Position numbers and translations under genes: made by a program | The notes under the pieces: generated by a model | Database searches by the model: none | Told to the model about the DNA's origin: nothing | What the model saw: only the letters and a program-made list of their open reading frames with translations | Shown here: piece by piece, positions 43,871-53,469 of the stretch | Layout of the letters: each line of letters opens with the position of its first letter | Numbering within the stretch: position 1 is the stretch's first letter | Assembly: GCF_000284035.1 (NCBI RefSeq) | Contig: NC_016887.1 | Span: forward strand, 3,348,001 to 3,412,000 | DNA length: 64,000 nucleotides | Direction of reading: 5' to 3' | From: Nocardia cyriacigeorgica GUH-2 | Lineage (GTDB): Bacteria; Actinomycetota; Actinomycetes; Mycobacteriales; Mycobacteriaceae

Positions 43871-44277
43871 GGTCGTCAACCTTTCGCGAAAAGGGTGCGC
43901 GACGATCGCGCCCCGGCAACTCGACAGCAGCTCGCCGACAGCATCCGATCAGCATCGCCGAATGGCGCGCCGGGGCAACCTCCTGAATCGTCGGCATTTG
44001 CGCTGACAGTCAACCGGTTCGACCCGGTCACCGCCCCGCTCAGCAGCTATCTGACGCTTTTTCTACCGGGCCGGACATGGTTTGGCAACTGTTCAGCACA
44101 CAACATGCCGACGGCGGCGGTCCACGATGGGCCCCCTCTCCGGCGACGTGCAGCTGTCCGCAGGCGGAGTCGGCGGCCGACATGCGCGCGACGCATACCG
44201 CGAACGCAGCGCCGACATGGGCGTATTCCCGGGTCAGGATCGCAGCATCCTGGCGCACCGGGGCACAGCGAGCGGGA
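43871..44277. other. 407-base region without a supported gene
   Basis: Between the small exported gene and the YqcI/YcgG gene stop. Frames here have atypical composition and no ribosome sites. It should contain the promoter of the small exported protein; nothing else is evident. Confidence 0.35.
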
Positions 44278-44970
44278 TCAGGCTCCCGACGCGCCGGCCA
44301 GTTCGCGTTCCTCGGCTGTGGGGCGGGCGCTGAACGGGCACTGCCAGTCGGCGGGCTTGGGGCGGCCGGAGTAGCGGCGGGCTTCGGAGAGCTTTTCGTA
44401 TTCGAGCAGGTTGGGGTTGATGTCGCCCTGCAGGGCGATGTCCTGTTTGCGGATCTTCTCGGCCAGGCGGTCCCACATGCCCGCTGCCTTGATCAGGCCG
44501 AACTGCTGGTGGGAGTTGAACGCCAGCGTCGGGAACGGTGGGCGGCGGCCGAAGCGGCGGTGGGTTTCGTGCAAGCCGATGACGAAGAACGGGTGGCCGG
44601 CGACGCTGTAGCCGAACTCGCCGGACTGCGGGTCCGAGGAATAGCCAGGCGCCCAGGCGTACTTCTCGGCGTCGGCCTCGTGCAGCAGCTGCAGGTGCTG
44701 CCACAGCAGTTCCTCGAAGCGCAGCTCGTCCACGCCGCGCGGTTGCTCGAAGGTGGCCACGAAGCTGGTGAACTTGCGTGGGTTCCAATTGGCGGCGCCG
44801 ACGAATTCGGCCAGATCCAGGGCCATCAGCCGCGCCGATTCCTCGCCGCCCATCACCTCGTAGTGGCGGTGCGTGATGCCGCCCTGCCGCCAGGCGGAGC
44901 GGCCCGCCAGACAGGCGAACCGGTCTCCGAGCAGAAAAGCCTCCAGCTCAGCCCGCGCGTCCGTCGTCAA
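44278..44970 (-). CDS. YqcI/YcgG family protein (GntA-like N-hydroxylase)
   Basis: A 230-residue protein of the YqcI/YcgG family, whose characterised member GntA is a heme-dependent N-hydroxylase of a guanidine amino acid. Family segments include FVATFEQPRGVDELRFEELLW (trimmed), HPFFVIGLHETHRRFGRRP, TLAFNSHQQF and the C-terminal ARRYSGRPKPADWQCPF. The start is chosen as TTG at 44970, with GGAAAGG about 10 bases upstream; the frame extends further but lacks another site. The substrate is unknown. Confidence 0.72.
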   Translation of the reverse strand: MTTDARAELEAFLLGDRFACLAGRSAWRQGGITHRHYEVMGGEESARLMALDLAEFVGAANWNPRKFTSFVATFEQPRGVDELRFEELLWQHLQLLHEADAEKYAWAPGYSSDPQSGEFGYSVAGHPFFVIGLHETHRRFGRRPPFPTLAFNSHQQFGLIKAAGMWDRLAEKIRKQDIALQGDINPNLLEYEKLSEARRYSGRPKPADWQCPFSARPTAEERELAGASGA

Positions 44971-45000
44971 TCCCGGTGTTCCTTTCCAACCACATATCCC

Positions 45001-45028
45001 TGGATCGAGGGGGAAATCACTCGATCCA
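45001..45028. promoter_or_regulatory. Inverted repeat upstream of the YqcI/YcgG gene
   Basis: TGGATCGAG (45001-45009) and CTCGATCCA (45020-45028), 10 bases apart and 30 bases before the TTG start: a regulator site or leader hairpin. The rest of the 315-base gap 44971-45285 shows no gene. Confidence 0.4.
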
Positions 45029-45240
45029 CGTGGCGAATGGCACCCACCTCGACAGCACTGCGCCGGTGATCCTGTCAGCCGACCGGCAGGTTGCGCGAAT
45101 CGAACGGATCGGCGCCGCGACGAGGTTGCCAGGTCGAAGGCCGGAAATGCGCGATGGGCATGGTGCGGATCACACCGCCGGTGCCGAGACGGGCCCGACA
45201 CGCGCCAGATCAGGCACGGTATCGGGCGACCGAAACGGGC

Positions 45241-45273
45241 CGAGCCCCCACCCGTACGCGGGGCGGAGGCTCG
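45241..45273 (-). terminator. Hairpin after the DUF397 gene
   Basis: A 13-pair stem with two mismatches (CGAGCC ... GGCTCG) and a 7-base loop, 12 bases after the DUF397 stop. Confidence 0.5.
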
Positions 45274-45285
45274 GGAGTCTGCGGG

Positions 45286-45492
45286 TCAGGGTCGGTCGAA
45301 CTCGCCTTGGGTGGCGCCGCTCAAGAAGGCGTCCCATTCGGCCGGGGTGAACACCAGGGCCGGGCCCGTGGGGTTCTTGGAGTCGCGGACGCCGACCATG
45401 CCGCCATCGAGGTGGGCGATTTCCACGCACGCATCCGCGTTCGCGGACCGGCTGCTCTTGAACCAGCGGGCACCGGATAGGTCAACGCTCAT
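45286..45492 (-). CDS. DUF397 protein
   Basis: A 68-residue DUF397 protein: WFKSSRSANADACVEIAHL, VGVRDSKNPTGPALVFTPAEW. It overlaps the preceding XRE regulator by ATGA. DUF397/XRE pairs are abundant in actinobacteria and are often linked to development; the XRE protein is thought to be antagonised by or act with the DUF397 protein. Confidence 0.9.
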   Translation of the reverse strand: MSVDLSGARWFKSSRSANADACVEIAHLDGGMVGVRDSKNPTGPALVFTPAEWDAFLSGATQGEFDRP

Positions 45493-46370
45493 GCCTCGAA
45501 CTCCTTTGCTATCTCCAGGATTAGCGACCTGGTGGCTTCTTCGTCCAACGCTACACGCCTCAGCCGCTCCAACGCGGTGCGATAACGCTCGATCTCCGCC
45601 TCGTGCTCCAGGTACAAATGCCCGGCAAACACTTCGACGTAGACCACCGGCGGCTCGATCATCCGCGACGACGGCAGTGGCGGAAATTCGAACAGCACGA
45701 ACGAGCCGACTTGAAGGCCGATGTGCCCATCAGCCCGCAGTGGAATCACTCGAATCGAAACGTTCGGCCGTTTGCTCACCTCCACCAGGTGCCGAAGCTG
45801 CCGAGCCATAACGGACGGCCCGCCCACGCGGTGACGGAGTACCGCCTCGGACAGGATGACATCCATGCTGAATCCGTCCTCGTCCAGCTTCGCCTGTCGA
45901 CGAGTGGCCAGCTCGACCTTTCGCTCCGCCTCCTCCGTGGGGATGGCCGGATCGTCCACCCAAACCATGTCGCGGCGGTATTCGGCGGTCTGCAGCAGCC
46001 CGGGCAGCAGCGTCAGTTGGAAGGTCGTGATCTTCTGCGCCGCATCCTCCATCCCGAGGTAATGATCGAACTTGGGCGCAACCGGATAGCTCCTCCACCA
46101 CCCGTTCCCGGCCTTCTTCGCCTCCTCCACCTCTCCCGCCAGCGTCAGCAATCGTTCACGCTCCGCCGTGCTCGCCGCGTACTCGTCGCACAGTGCATTG
46201 ACGTATACCCGCGACAGCTTCGTGGGTAGTCCGTCCTCCATGCGTCCGATGGTTTGCGGCGAGACCTCGATGACCTTGCCCGCCGCCGTTTGGCTCTTGC
46301 CCGCTCGCATCCGCAACCTGCGCAGTTCCCGCCCGGCCGCCCGTTGAGGGAGTGTCGACCCCGCTGCCAT
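45489..46370 (-). CDS. XRE regulator with DUF5753 domain
   Basis: A 293-residue protein with an N-terminal HTH (GKSQTAAGKVIEVSPQTIGRMEDG) and a C-terminal DUF5753 domain (QLTLLPGLLQTAEYRRDMV, ILSEAVLRHRVGG, FVLFEFP). It forms the usual pair with the DUF397 gene downstream. Targets unknown; it diverges from two small genes at 46616-47083, which may be targets. Confidence 0.88.
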   Translation of the reverse strand: MAAGSTLPQRAAGRELRRLRMRAGKSQTAAGKVIEVSPQTIGRMEDGLPTKLSRVYVNALCDEYAASTAERERLLTLAGEVEEAKKAGNGWWRSYPVAPKFDHYLGMEDAAQKITTFQLTLLPGLLQTAEYRRDMVWVDDPAIPTEEAERKVELATRRQAKLDEDGFSMDVILSEAVLRHRVGGPSVMARQLRHLVEVSKRPNVSIRVIPLRADGHIGLQVGSFVLFEFPPLPSSRMIEPPVVYVEVFAGHLYLEHEAEIERYRTALERLRRVALDEEATRSLILEIAKEFEA

Positions 46371-46615
46371 GTAATTAGCCTCGCTATCGGATTGTTCGAA
46401 TTATGGAACGCCTCGCCATGGAGCACGAGGTTGTGATCGGCCCACCGCAGAATTTGGGTGTCTCGGCGTAAGAAACCCGACCATGGACATTCCAAAGCCC
46501 TTGCGCGGCGTGTCTACTGAGCTCAGCTCCCGAGCGCCGGGCGAGGTCCGACCCCACCGGACCCCTGGCTCTCGGGGCACACCAACCGTTTACGCGACCG
46601 GAGGTGCCCACGATT

Positions 46616-46801
46616 ATGAATGCCGTTCCCCCTTTTCGCCACAATGCCGTACTGACCATGACCGTCGAACTCGCCCACCGGGTGATGCAGGAGCACATCG
46701 ACTGCCCGGTCACCGTCTGCGCGATCAAATCGCAGGCGAAAACGCTACTGGTGCAGCACAACCGCATGTCCCCGGCCAACCGCGTGAAATTCGGGTACTG
46801 A
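46616..46801 (+). CDS. Small hypothetical protein
   Basis: A 61-residue protein. The ATG at 46616 has GGAGGTG 7 bases upstream. Contains HIDCPVTVCAIKSQAKTLLV, with two Cys. Divergent from the XRE/DUF397 pair and 3 bases before the next gene, so the two are coupled. No family recognised; the arrangement is seen near DUF397 genes. Confidence 0.55.
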   Translation: MNAVPPFRHNAVLTMTVELAHRVMQEHIDCPVTVCAIKSQAKTLLVQHNRMSPANRVKFGY

Positions 46802-46804
46802 GCC

Positions 46805-47083
46805 GTGGACCGACTGCGCGAGATCGAAATCGATGTCCTGCGTGAGGTGATCGAAGCCGTCGACGCCCGCCTCGACACCCTGCCCCGCCTCACCGTCCCC
46901 CGCTCCCAGGTCTACGCCGCGATCATCTACGCCGTCCTGTCCAGCGCCCGCAGCACCGGCCACTACGGCGCCGGCATGCTCGCCAACGCTCCCCTGCTCG
47001 ATTCCATCCTCTCCGGCGCCGAAGGCACCGACCACGGCGCCACCATCCTCGCCACCCTGATCGACCTGAACGCTCTGGAGTGA
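46805..47083 (+). CDS. Small hypothetical protein
   Basis: A 92-residue protein beginning with GTG at 46805, 3 bases after the previous stop. Helical with an amphipathic start (RLREIEIDVLREVIEAVDAR) and a SQVYAAIIYAVLSSAR segment. Probably co-expressed with the small gene before it. Function unknown. Confidence 0.55.
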   Translation: MDRLREIEIDVLREVIEAVDARLDTLPRLTVPRSQVYAAIIYAVLSSARSTGHYGAGMLANAPLLDSILSGAEGTDHGATILATLIDLNALE

Positions 47084-47177
47084 CCCACATCACTATTGAG
47101 GTTGACCTCGGGTCAGGGTGGACGCTCGTCGCGGCGGCACGAAGCCGGCCGGGACGTACCGATTCCAGGAGCACACC

Positions 47178-48377
47178 ATGTCGATCGACCACCACGCCAC
47201 CGACACCCTCGACGCCACCCGGGCAGACGGGGCACACAGCGCCACCATCGGGCCGAATGCCGTTGCCGGGCAGCAACGCCCACGGCTTCAGACGGCGCTC
47301 GAGGAGATCGCCGAGTCCGGATTCGTCGGGGTGTCGGTGCGGGTGAACGACGAGCGGGGCGAATGGGTCGGCACCGCCGGAACGGCCGAACTGGGCGGGT
47401 CCGCGAAACCGCCGGTCGACGGGCACGTCCGAATCGCCAGCAACACCAAGACCTTCACCGCGGCCCTGGTCCTGCACATGGTGGCCGAGGGCGCGATCGA
47501 ACTCGACCGACCGGTGGCCGACTACCTGACCGAGTTCGGCCTCGACCCGCGGATCACCGTCCGGATGCTGCTGCAGCACACCAGCGGGATATTCAACTTC
47601 ACCGGCGAACTCTATGACGATGGGACGGTGGTGCTCGGGATCCCCGCACCGGGCACCCCCGCCGGCGAGCAGTGGGTGGCCCACCGATTCACCACCCACC
47701 GACCGCGTGATCTGGTGGCGCTGGCCCTGTCCAAGCCGGTGCGTTTCGCGCCCGGAACCGGCTGGAGCTATTCCAACACCAACTATGCGCTGGCGCGGCT
47801 GCTCATCGAGAAGGTGACCGGTCGGCCCTTCGCCGAGCAGATGCGGGAGCGGATCCTCGACCCGCTCGGACTCTCGGAAACCGTGGTGCCGGAGACCTCA
47901 CCGGAGATCCCCGAACCGCATGCTCATGCTTACTACCGGTGTCTCGAGAACGACGAGGAAACCATCGTCGACGTCACCCGGCACAACCCCTCGTGGAATC
48001 CCTGCGGCGGCGACATGATCTCGACCACCCGCGATCTGCATATCTTCCTGTCCGCGCTGCTGCGCGGGCGCCTGCTGCCGGCCGAACTGCTCGCCCAGAT
48101 GTGCGCGCCGCACCCGACCGGCATCCCCACCATGGACTACGGCCTCGGCGTATTCGTCCGTGACCTGCCCGGCGCCGGGGTCCTCATCACACACAACGGC
48201 GCCCACGCGGGCTACGCCACGCTGATGTACAGCACCCCGGACGGCGCAACGACCATGACCGCCGCCCTGACCTGCGTCGATGATTCCGCCCTGTCCATCG
48301 CCGCGCCCTTCCAGCAGGCACAGCAGCGGCTGCTCGCCGAGGTTTTCGGGGCCGAGCTTCCCGGTCAGGCCGACTAG
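47178..48377 (+). CDS. Serine hydrolase of the class C beta-lactamase fold
   Basis: A 399-residue penicillin-binding-like hydrolase: the SxxK Ser in ASNTKTFTAAL, YSN in GWSYSNTNYALARLL, and HNG replacing KTG in ITHNGAHAGYA. D-aminopeptidase or esterase activity is more likely than beta-lactam resistance. CAGGAG precedes the ATG at 47178. No signal peptide is obvious. It is followed by a CPBP gene. Confidence 0.83.
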   Translation: MSIDHHATDTLDATRADGAHSATIGPNAVAGQQRPRLQTALEEIAESGFVGVSVRVNDERGEWVGTAGTAELGGSAKPPVDGHVRIASNTKTFTAALVLHMVAEGAIELDRPVADYLTEFGLDPRITVRMLLQHTSGIFNFTGELYDDGTVVLGIPAPGTPAGEQWVAHRFTTHRPRDLVALALSKPVRFAPGTGWSYSNTNYALARLLIEKVTGRPFAEQMRERILDPLGLSETVVPETSPEIPEPHAHAYYRCLENDEETIVDVTRHNPSWNPCGGDMISTTRDLHIFLSALLRGRLLPAELLAQMCAPHPTGIPTMDYGLGVFVRDLPGAGVLITHNGAHAGYATLMYSTPDGATTMTAALTCVDDSALSIAAPFQQAQQRLLAEVFGAELPGQAD

Positions 48378-48443
48378 CAGGTAGCGGCGGCCGCATCGAG
48401 CTCGACCGGCTCGGTGCCGCCGCCCAACGGAGGAGTTCCCATC

Positions 48444-49238
48444 ATGCGCACCGTCGTAGACACACCATCGAACGGGCTGGTCGAGCTGCTTGTGGGCGAC
48501 CGCCACTCCCTGCCGCTGTCGGTCGCCTTGCATCTTGTCCCCGGCATCCTGATCGTGGCCATTTACCTGCTCATCGCCGAACCGTTCGTCGCGGCCGTCG
48601 GGTTTCCGGCGTTCCTGGGCTGGGCGATCGCCCTGTGCCTGGTGCTGATTCCGGTCCTGGCGGGCCTGCTGTGGCTGGGCCGCCGGCGCAACGGCCGGGT
48701 TTCGTTGCGCGGCGTACTGCACTACACCGGCAGACCCGTTCCACGCGCGAAGCTGGTGGCGATGGTCGCGGCACTCATCGCATGGATGACGGTGTCCGGG
48801 CTCGCGCTGGCCCCGCTCAACAATTTCTGCAAAGGCTGGTTCACCTGGCTGCCGTACGCGAACACCGGCGGCAGCGGTAACAACAACTACCTCGATCTCG
48901 ACGGCTACTCGTACTCGACACTGCTCACCACGATGCTGATCTGCCTGCCGTTGACCGGAATCGCCCTGCCGCTCATCGAGGAGCTGTACTTCCGCGGTTT
49001 CCTGCTTCCCCGGATCGCCCATCTCGGTGGATGGGCGCCGGTGTACAACACGGTGTTGTTCGCGCTGTACCACTTCTGGTCACCGTGGGTGTTCATCTCG
49101 CGGGTGATCTTCACGTTTCCCGGGTACTGGCTGGCATGGCGGCACAAGGACATCCGGCTGTCCATCGGGATGCACGTCGGCGTGACCACGCTCGTAGCGA
49201 CGTCCGGCACGGCCGCCTTCGCGCTCGGCCTCACCTGA
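48444..49238 (+). CDS. CPBP-family intramembrane protease
   Basis: A 264-residue membrane protein with about seven helices and the CPBP motif EELYFRG, followed by the second His in ALYHFW and the third conserved block in HVGVTT. CPBP proteins cleave substrates within the membrane. GGAGGAG stands before the ATG at 48444. The MerR gene follows directly. Confidence 0.85.
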   Translation: MRTVVDTPSNGLVELLVGDRHSLPLSVALHLVPGILIVAIYLLIAEPFVAAVGFPAFLGWAIALCLVLIPVLAGLLWLGRRRNGRVSLRGVLHYTGRPVPRAKLVAMVAALIAWMTVSGLALAPLNNFCKGWFTWLPYANTGGSGNNNYLDLDGYSYSTLLTTMLICLPLTGIALPLIEELYFRGFLLPRIAHLGGWAPVYNTVLFALYHFWSPWVFISRVIFTFPGYWLAWRHKDIRLSIGMHVGVTTLVATSGTAAFALGLT

Positions 49239-49255
49239 TGCGGAAGGCTGAGACG

Positions 49256-50041
49256 ATGCGAACCGGAGTCACGATCGGGCAGGCAGCGGCATTCGTCGGC
49301 GTCACAGTGAAGACTGTGCGCCACTATCACAAGCTCGGCCTGGTCGCCGAGCCCGGACGCGACAGCTCGGGCTTCCGGCGATACGGATCGGCCGAGTTGT
49401 TACGACTGGTGCGAGTGCGGACACTGGCCGCGGCCGGGGTGCCGCTCGCCGATATCGGGCCCATGCTCGCCGCCGACCCGGCCTCCTTCGCCGCCGCGCT
49501 CGCCGACGTCGAGGACCAACTCACCGCACGGATCGAGGAGTTGATCGCGCGGCGCGACACACTACGGCGTTTCGCCGACGGCGACCGGGCACTGCTGGGC
49601 GAGCGCGCCGTCGCACTGCTGGAACGCATGGCCGGCCTGGGTTTTCCGGCCGGTGAAGTGGCGGCCACCAGGGAGGGCTGGGTACTGGCCAGGGCTCTGG
49701 TCCCCGACGGCTTCGACCGGTACCTCACCGACCTGGAACAGGCGCTGGACGATCCCGGATACGTCGCGCTGATCCAACGCGCCGCCGAGGCCGCGGCCTG
49801 GGATCCGGACGACCCCCGCATCGACGAACTCGCCACCGCGATGGCCGACCACTATCTGGCCAATCCCGCCCATCTCGAGATCGTGACCGGCCTGCAAGCA
49901 GGCACCGAGGCCGCGACGCGATACCAGTTGATCGCCCACCACGGCGCGGAACACGGATCGGCGACCGCCCGTGCGCTCGCGCTGGTGGAAGCCAAACTGC
50001 GCGCAGCCGGTGTTCGAATCCCCAGACCGGACACCCACTGA
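49256..50041 (+). CDS. MerR-family regulator
   Basis: A 261-residue MerR regulator: the winged helix TVKTVRHYHKLGLVAEP, then RRYGSAELLRLVRVRTL and a helical C-terminal part. GGAAGG lies 8 bases before the ATG at 49256; an earlier in-frame ATG at 49238 overlaps the CPBP stop. Effector and targets unknown. Confidence 0.87.
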   Translation: MRTGVTIGQAAAFVGVTVKTVRHYHKLGLVAEPGRDSSGFRRYGSAELLRLVRVRTLAAAGVPLADIGPMLAADPASFAAALADVEDQLTARIEELIARRDTLRRFADGDRALLGERAVALLERMAGLGFPAGEVAATREGWVLARALVPDGFDRYLTDLEQALDDPGYVALIQRAAEAAAWDPDDPRIDELATAMADHYLANPAHLEIVTGLQAGTEAATRYQLIAHHGAEHGSATARALALVEAKLRAAGVRIPRPDTH

Positions 50042-50112
50042 TACACCCCGAGGCCGGGCGCCCCGGTATACGGTGTGATCGTTTCACTGATCGATCACGG
50101 AGGGAACCAGCG

Positions 50113-52593
50113 GTGGGGGCATTGGAGCCGGGGTCGGTGTTCGCCGGATACACGATCGAACGTCTGCTCGGGGTGGGCGGCATGGGCGAGGTGTATGTCG
50201 CCCGGCATCCGCGGTTGCCGCGTTCGGATGCGATCAAGGTGCTCGGGGCGCAGTTCACCCGGGACGAGTCGTATCGGCGCCGGTTCGAGCGGGAAGCCGA
50301 TCTCGCGGCCTCGCTGTCGCATCCGGGGATCGTCAGCGTGCACGACCGTGGTGAATTCGACGGGCGGTTGTGGATCGCGTTGGCGCTGATCGACGGGGTG
50401 GACGTGTCGGCGTTGCTGGCCTCCGCGCCGGGCGGGCTGCCGAATGCCGAGGTGGCGCGGGCGATCACGGCGGTGGCCGACGCGCTCGACTACGCGGGTG
50501 CGCGCGGGCTGGTGCACCGCGATGTGAAGCCGGCGAACATCCTGCTCGCGCGAACCGGGCATTTCCTGCTCACCGATTTCGGCATCGCGCGCATGGGGCC
50601 GGAGAGTTCCGATCTGACCGGCACCGGGATGACCATCGGGACCATCGCCTACGCCTCACCGGAACAGATGCAGGGCCTGCCGGTGGAGCCGCGTTCGGAC
50701 CAGTACGCGCTGGCCGCGACCGCGTTCCACCTGCTCACCGGCGCGCAACCGTTCACCGGCACCAGCCCGGTCGCGGTGATCATGGCGCACGCCCAGCAGC
50801 CGGTGCCCAGTGTGCGCGAGCGGCGCCCCGATCTCGCGCCGCAGGTGGATGCGGTGTTCGCGCGGGCGATGGCGAAGTCTCCGCAGGAGCGGTTCGCGAC
50901 GAGCAAGGAGTTCGCGGCGGCGCTCGGGCACGCGCTGTCGTTGCCGGGGCCGCATGGTCCGGGCTCAGGCTCGGCGGCCGATCGCCTGGCGCCCACGGTT
51001 GTCAATCCGGGCGCCGGGCAGTCGGGTTCAGCCGGGCATCCGGGTTCAGCCGGGCATCCCGGTTCGCCGGGGCATCACAGTTCGCCGGCGCATCCGGGTT
51101 CGCCCGGACATTCCGGCCTGCCCGCGCATTCCGGTGCACCCATGCATCCGGGTTCGTCCGCGCATCCGGGGCGCCCCGCGCATCCCGCGCCGATCGGCAC
51201 GAGACCGCGGCACAGCCGGGTGCCGCTGGTGTTCGGTGGCGTCATCCTCGCGATCATCGTGGCGATCGGTGTGGCGTTGGGCATTCAGACCTACCAACGC
51301 AACACCGCCGGCGCCGAAGAAGCCGCGCAGCTGCCGCGCCGCCCGGTCACCCCCACCCTGCCCGCGCTTGGCGCACGACCCGACCAACCGGTGTGGACCC
51401 TGCCGGAAGTGGCAGGCCGGCCGGGTGCACGAACGCTCAACGCGAAGGTGCTCGGCGGCGATTCCGAGATCGTGCTGTACGCCCGTACGGTCCGGGTGGG
51501 CAGCACGGATCGGGCCGAGTACCTCGAGATCGTCGATGCGAACACCGGCCGGCTCGTCGACGGCACCGTGCCCATCGCGATCGACACCGGGGATCGAAAC
51601 CTGGACGACTGTGTGGTCAGCGCGAATCATGCGGCGGCGGCCTGCGGATTGTCCGGAAGTACCGACGCTGTCCTGGTGGTCGACGTCGCCACCAGCCGGA
51701 TCACCGAGACGGTGGAGGTGCGCGGCGATGTCTCCCGCCTGACCGCCGTCGCCGACCGATTCGTCTTCGTGGACCGGCCCGATCATCGGCAATCACCGCT
51801 GCTGCGGGTGCTGGGCCTGGACGGGCGGGAACTGGCTCCGCTCAGCGGAACCGACATCGCGTCGACCACGCCGTCGGGGCAACCACGCCATGAGATCGAA
51901 CTCTTCGGCCTGGTCCGCCTCGCCGTCGTCACCTCAGCACCAGACCCGTCGAACCCGCTGTCGAAGTACGAGTTTCGGGTGATCCGCCTGGAAGACGGCG
52001 CGGAAATCCTGCGACGCGAGACCGTCGAGCCCCTGGAGCGCGGCAGCTGGAACGTCTTCATCGACGGGTTCGTTCTCGACGACGGCGACACACGCGGGAT
52101 CTACGACCGCAACGGCACCAAGACCGCCGACCTGCCGGCGGGTTGGCGGCCGAGCCAGCGACCCTACTACACCGACCCGAGCCCGCCGGAGACCTCCGTG
52201 CCGATCGTGATCAAAACCGACGGCAACAAGACCACCTACGCCGGTGTGAGCCCGCGCAACGGGATCGTGCTGTGGGAGCAGCAGTCCTACGGCGCCGACG
52301 ACAGTCCCGAACAATTGCTGTTCCGCGGCGTCGGCACCCTGATCACGACCTACGAGATGAGCCGGATCGTGGACGCGTACTCCGGTGAGTACGCGATCAG
52401 CGCCGCCTCGCCCGACGACTGCACCATTCTCGGCACCGACGGCACCCGCATCGCCATCGCCCGCGACTACGGCTCCTCGGGCAACCGGCTCGAGGTATGG
52501 GACAGCAAGGGGCAGGTCTGGGAAGTCACCAGCGAGCACATGGCTGTCGCGGTGGGCGGCAAGGTCTATCTGGGGAATCTGCGGCTGTTCTGA
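50113..52593 (+). CDS. Membrane Ser/Thr protein kinase with extracellular sensor
   Basis: An 826-residue kinase of the Pkn type. The kinase domain has LGVGGMGEVY, Lys in AIKVL, HRDVKPANILL and DFGIARM with the activation loop ending in ASPEQMQG. A repeat-rich linker of GHPGSAGHPG type follows, then one TM helix (VFGGVILAIIVAIGVALG) near residue 375 and a C-terminal beta-propeller-like sensor outside. GTG at 50113 follows GGAGGG. Substrate unknown. Confidence 0.9.
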   Translation: MGALEPGSVFAGYTIERLLGVGGMGEVYVARHPRLPRSDAIKVLGAQFTRDESYRRRFEREADLAASLSHPGIVSVHDRGEFDGRLWIALALIDGVDVSALLASAPGGLPNAEVARAITAVADALDYAGARGLVHRDVKPANILLARTGHFLLTDFGIARMGPESSDLTGTGMTIGTIAYASPEQMQGLPVEPRSDQYALAATAFHLLTGAQPFTGTSPVAVIMAHAQQPVPSVRERRPDLAPQVDAVFARAMAKSPQERFATSKEFAAALGHALSLPGPHGPGSGSAADRLAPTVVNPGAGQSGSAGHPGSAGHPGSPGHHSSPAHPGSPGHSGLPAHSGAPMHPGSSAHPGRPAHPAPIGTRPRHSRVPLVFGGVILAIIVAIGVALGIQTYQRNTAGAEEAAQLPRRPVTPTLPALGARPDQPVWTLPEVAGRPGARTLNAKVLGGDSEIVLYARTVRVGSTDRAEYLEIVDANTGRLVDGTVPIAIDTGDRNLDDCVVSANHAAAACGLSGSTDAVLVVDVATSRITETVEVRGDVSRLTAVADRFVFVDRPDHRQSPLLRVLGLDGRELAPLSGTDIASTTPSGQPRHEIELFGLVRLAVVTSAPDPSNPLSKYEFRVIRLEDGAEILRRETVEPLERGSWNVFIDGFVLDDGDTRGIYDRNGTKTADLPAGWRPSQRPYYTDPSPPETSVPIVIKTDGNKTTYAGVSPRNGIVLWEQQSYGADDSPEQLLFRGVGTLITTYEMSRIVDAYSGEYAISAASPDDCTILGTDGTRIAIARDYGSSGNRLEVWDSKGQVWEVTSEHMAVAVGGKVYLGNLRLF

Positions 52594-52713
52594 GCGCAGC
52601 CGCGCCCATCACCGGCCGTGAACCCGGCCCGATCTAGCTGAATACCACCGTTCTCAACGCTGCGAGCAACGAAACTCATTGCACAGCAGTCAGTACCGTG
52701 CGACAGCCCACGG

Positions 52714-53259
52714 TCAGGAACGCCCCTGCGCGGCATCACGCTCCGCGATGCGCGCCCATACCGCCGGATCGGTGCGCGGCCCACCCGGCATGTTCGCCCC
52801 GTACCGCTCGATCTCGGCGTCGATATCGAGCGGCCCGGTCAACGCCGCACCCGGCCGCAGCGCCTCTTCGACCCGCGCATCGGGCACCAGCCAGCACACC
52901 TCGAACTCGATGCCATCCGGGTCGCGCCCGTAGAGCGCCTTGGTCGAACCATGATCACCGGAACCGGTGAGCGCACCCGCCCGCGCCAACGCGGCCCGCA
53001 TGGCGGCGAGCTCGGTCAAGGTGTCGACCTCCCACGCCACGTGATACAGCCCGACCGACCCGGGCGGCGCCGCCACCGCCCTACGCGCCTGGAACAACCC
53101 CAGGTCGTGATCGTTGGCCGACCCCGCATGCCGCAGGAACGCGCCACCGGGGAACCCCATCGGCAGCCGCTGGAAGCCGAGAACGTCCTCGTAGAAAGCG
53201 AGACTGCGTTCCAGGTCCGACACGTACAGCACGACGTGGTTGATGCCCCGCATACCCAT
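52714..53259 (-). CDS. VOC-family protein (glyoxalase/dioxygenase fold)
   Basis: A 181-residue two-module VOC protein: INHVVLYVSDLERSLAFYEDVLGF, GLYHVAWEVDTL, YGRDPDGIEFEVCW. Metal ligands His (INHVV and LYHVA) and Glu (IEFEV) fit the fold. The ATG at 53259 has GAGGAG upstream; a second ATG lies two codons on. Catechol dioxygenase, glyoxalase or resistance functions are possible. Confidence 0.82.
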   Translation of the reverse strand: MGMRGINHVVLYVSDLERSLAFYEDVLGFQRLPMGFPGGAFLRHAGSANDHDLGLFQARRAVAAPPGSVGLYHVAWEVDTLTELAAMRAALARAGALTGSGDHGSTKALYGRDPDGIEFEVCWLVPDARVEEALRPGAALTGPLDIDAEIERYGANMPGGPRTDPAVWARIAERDAAQGRS

Positions 53260-53469
53260 ACTCCTCACCTCGCCGCCTCCGCCACGCCTCGGACGCGCGG
53301 AACCATCGCCTTCCATAGTGCTCTCGCTCCGGTTCCGGCGGCCGATCGCGTCCCGGAGATCGGGACTCCGCCCGGTCAGGCCCTGGGTAGTTCACCTCAT
53401 GCTCGTGCGCCGACAGGATGGGCTGTTCGCCCGATGAGGGACCCCCGCCCCCGGTCCTACTGTTCGACC

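Noticed and set aside
50998..51195. Possible collagen-like or repeat gene
   Set aside because: The GHPGSAGHPG repeats are the linker of the Ser/Thr kinase in the same frame, not a separate element.
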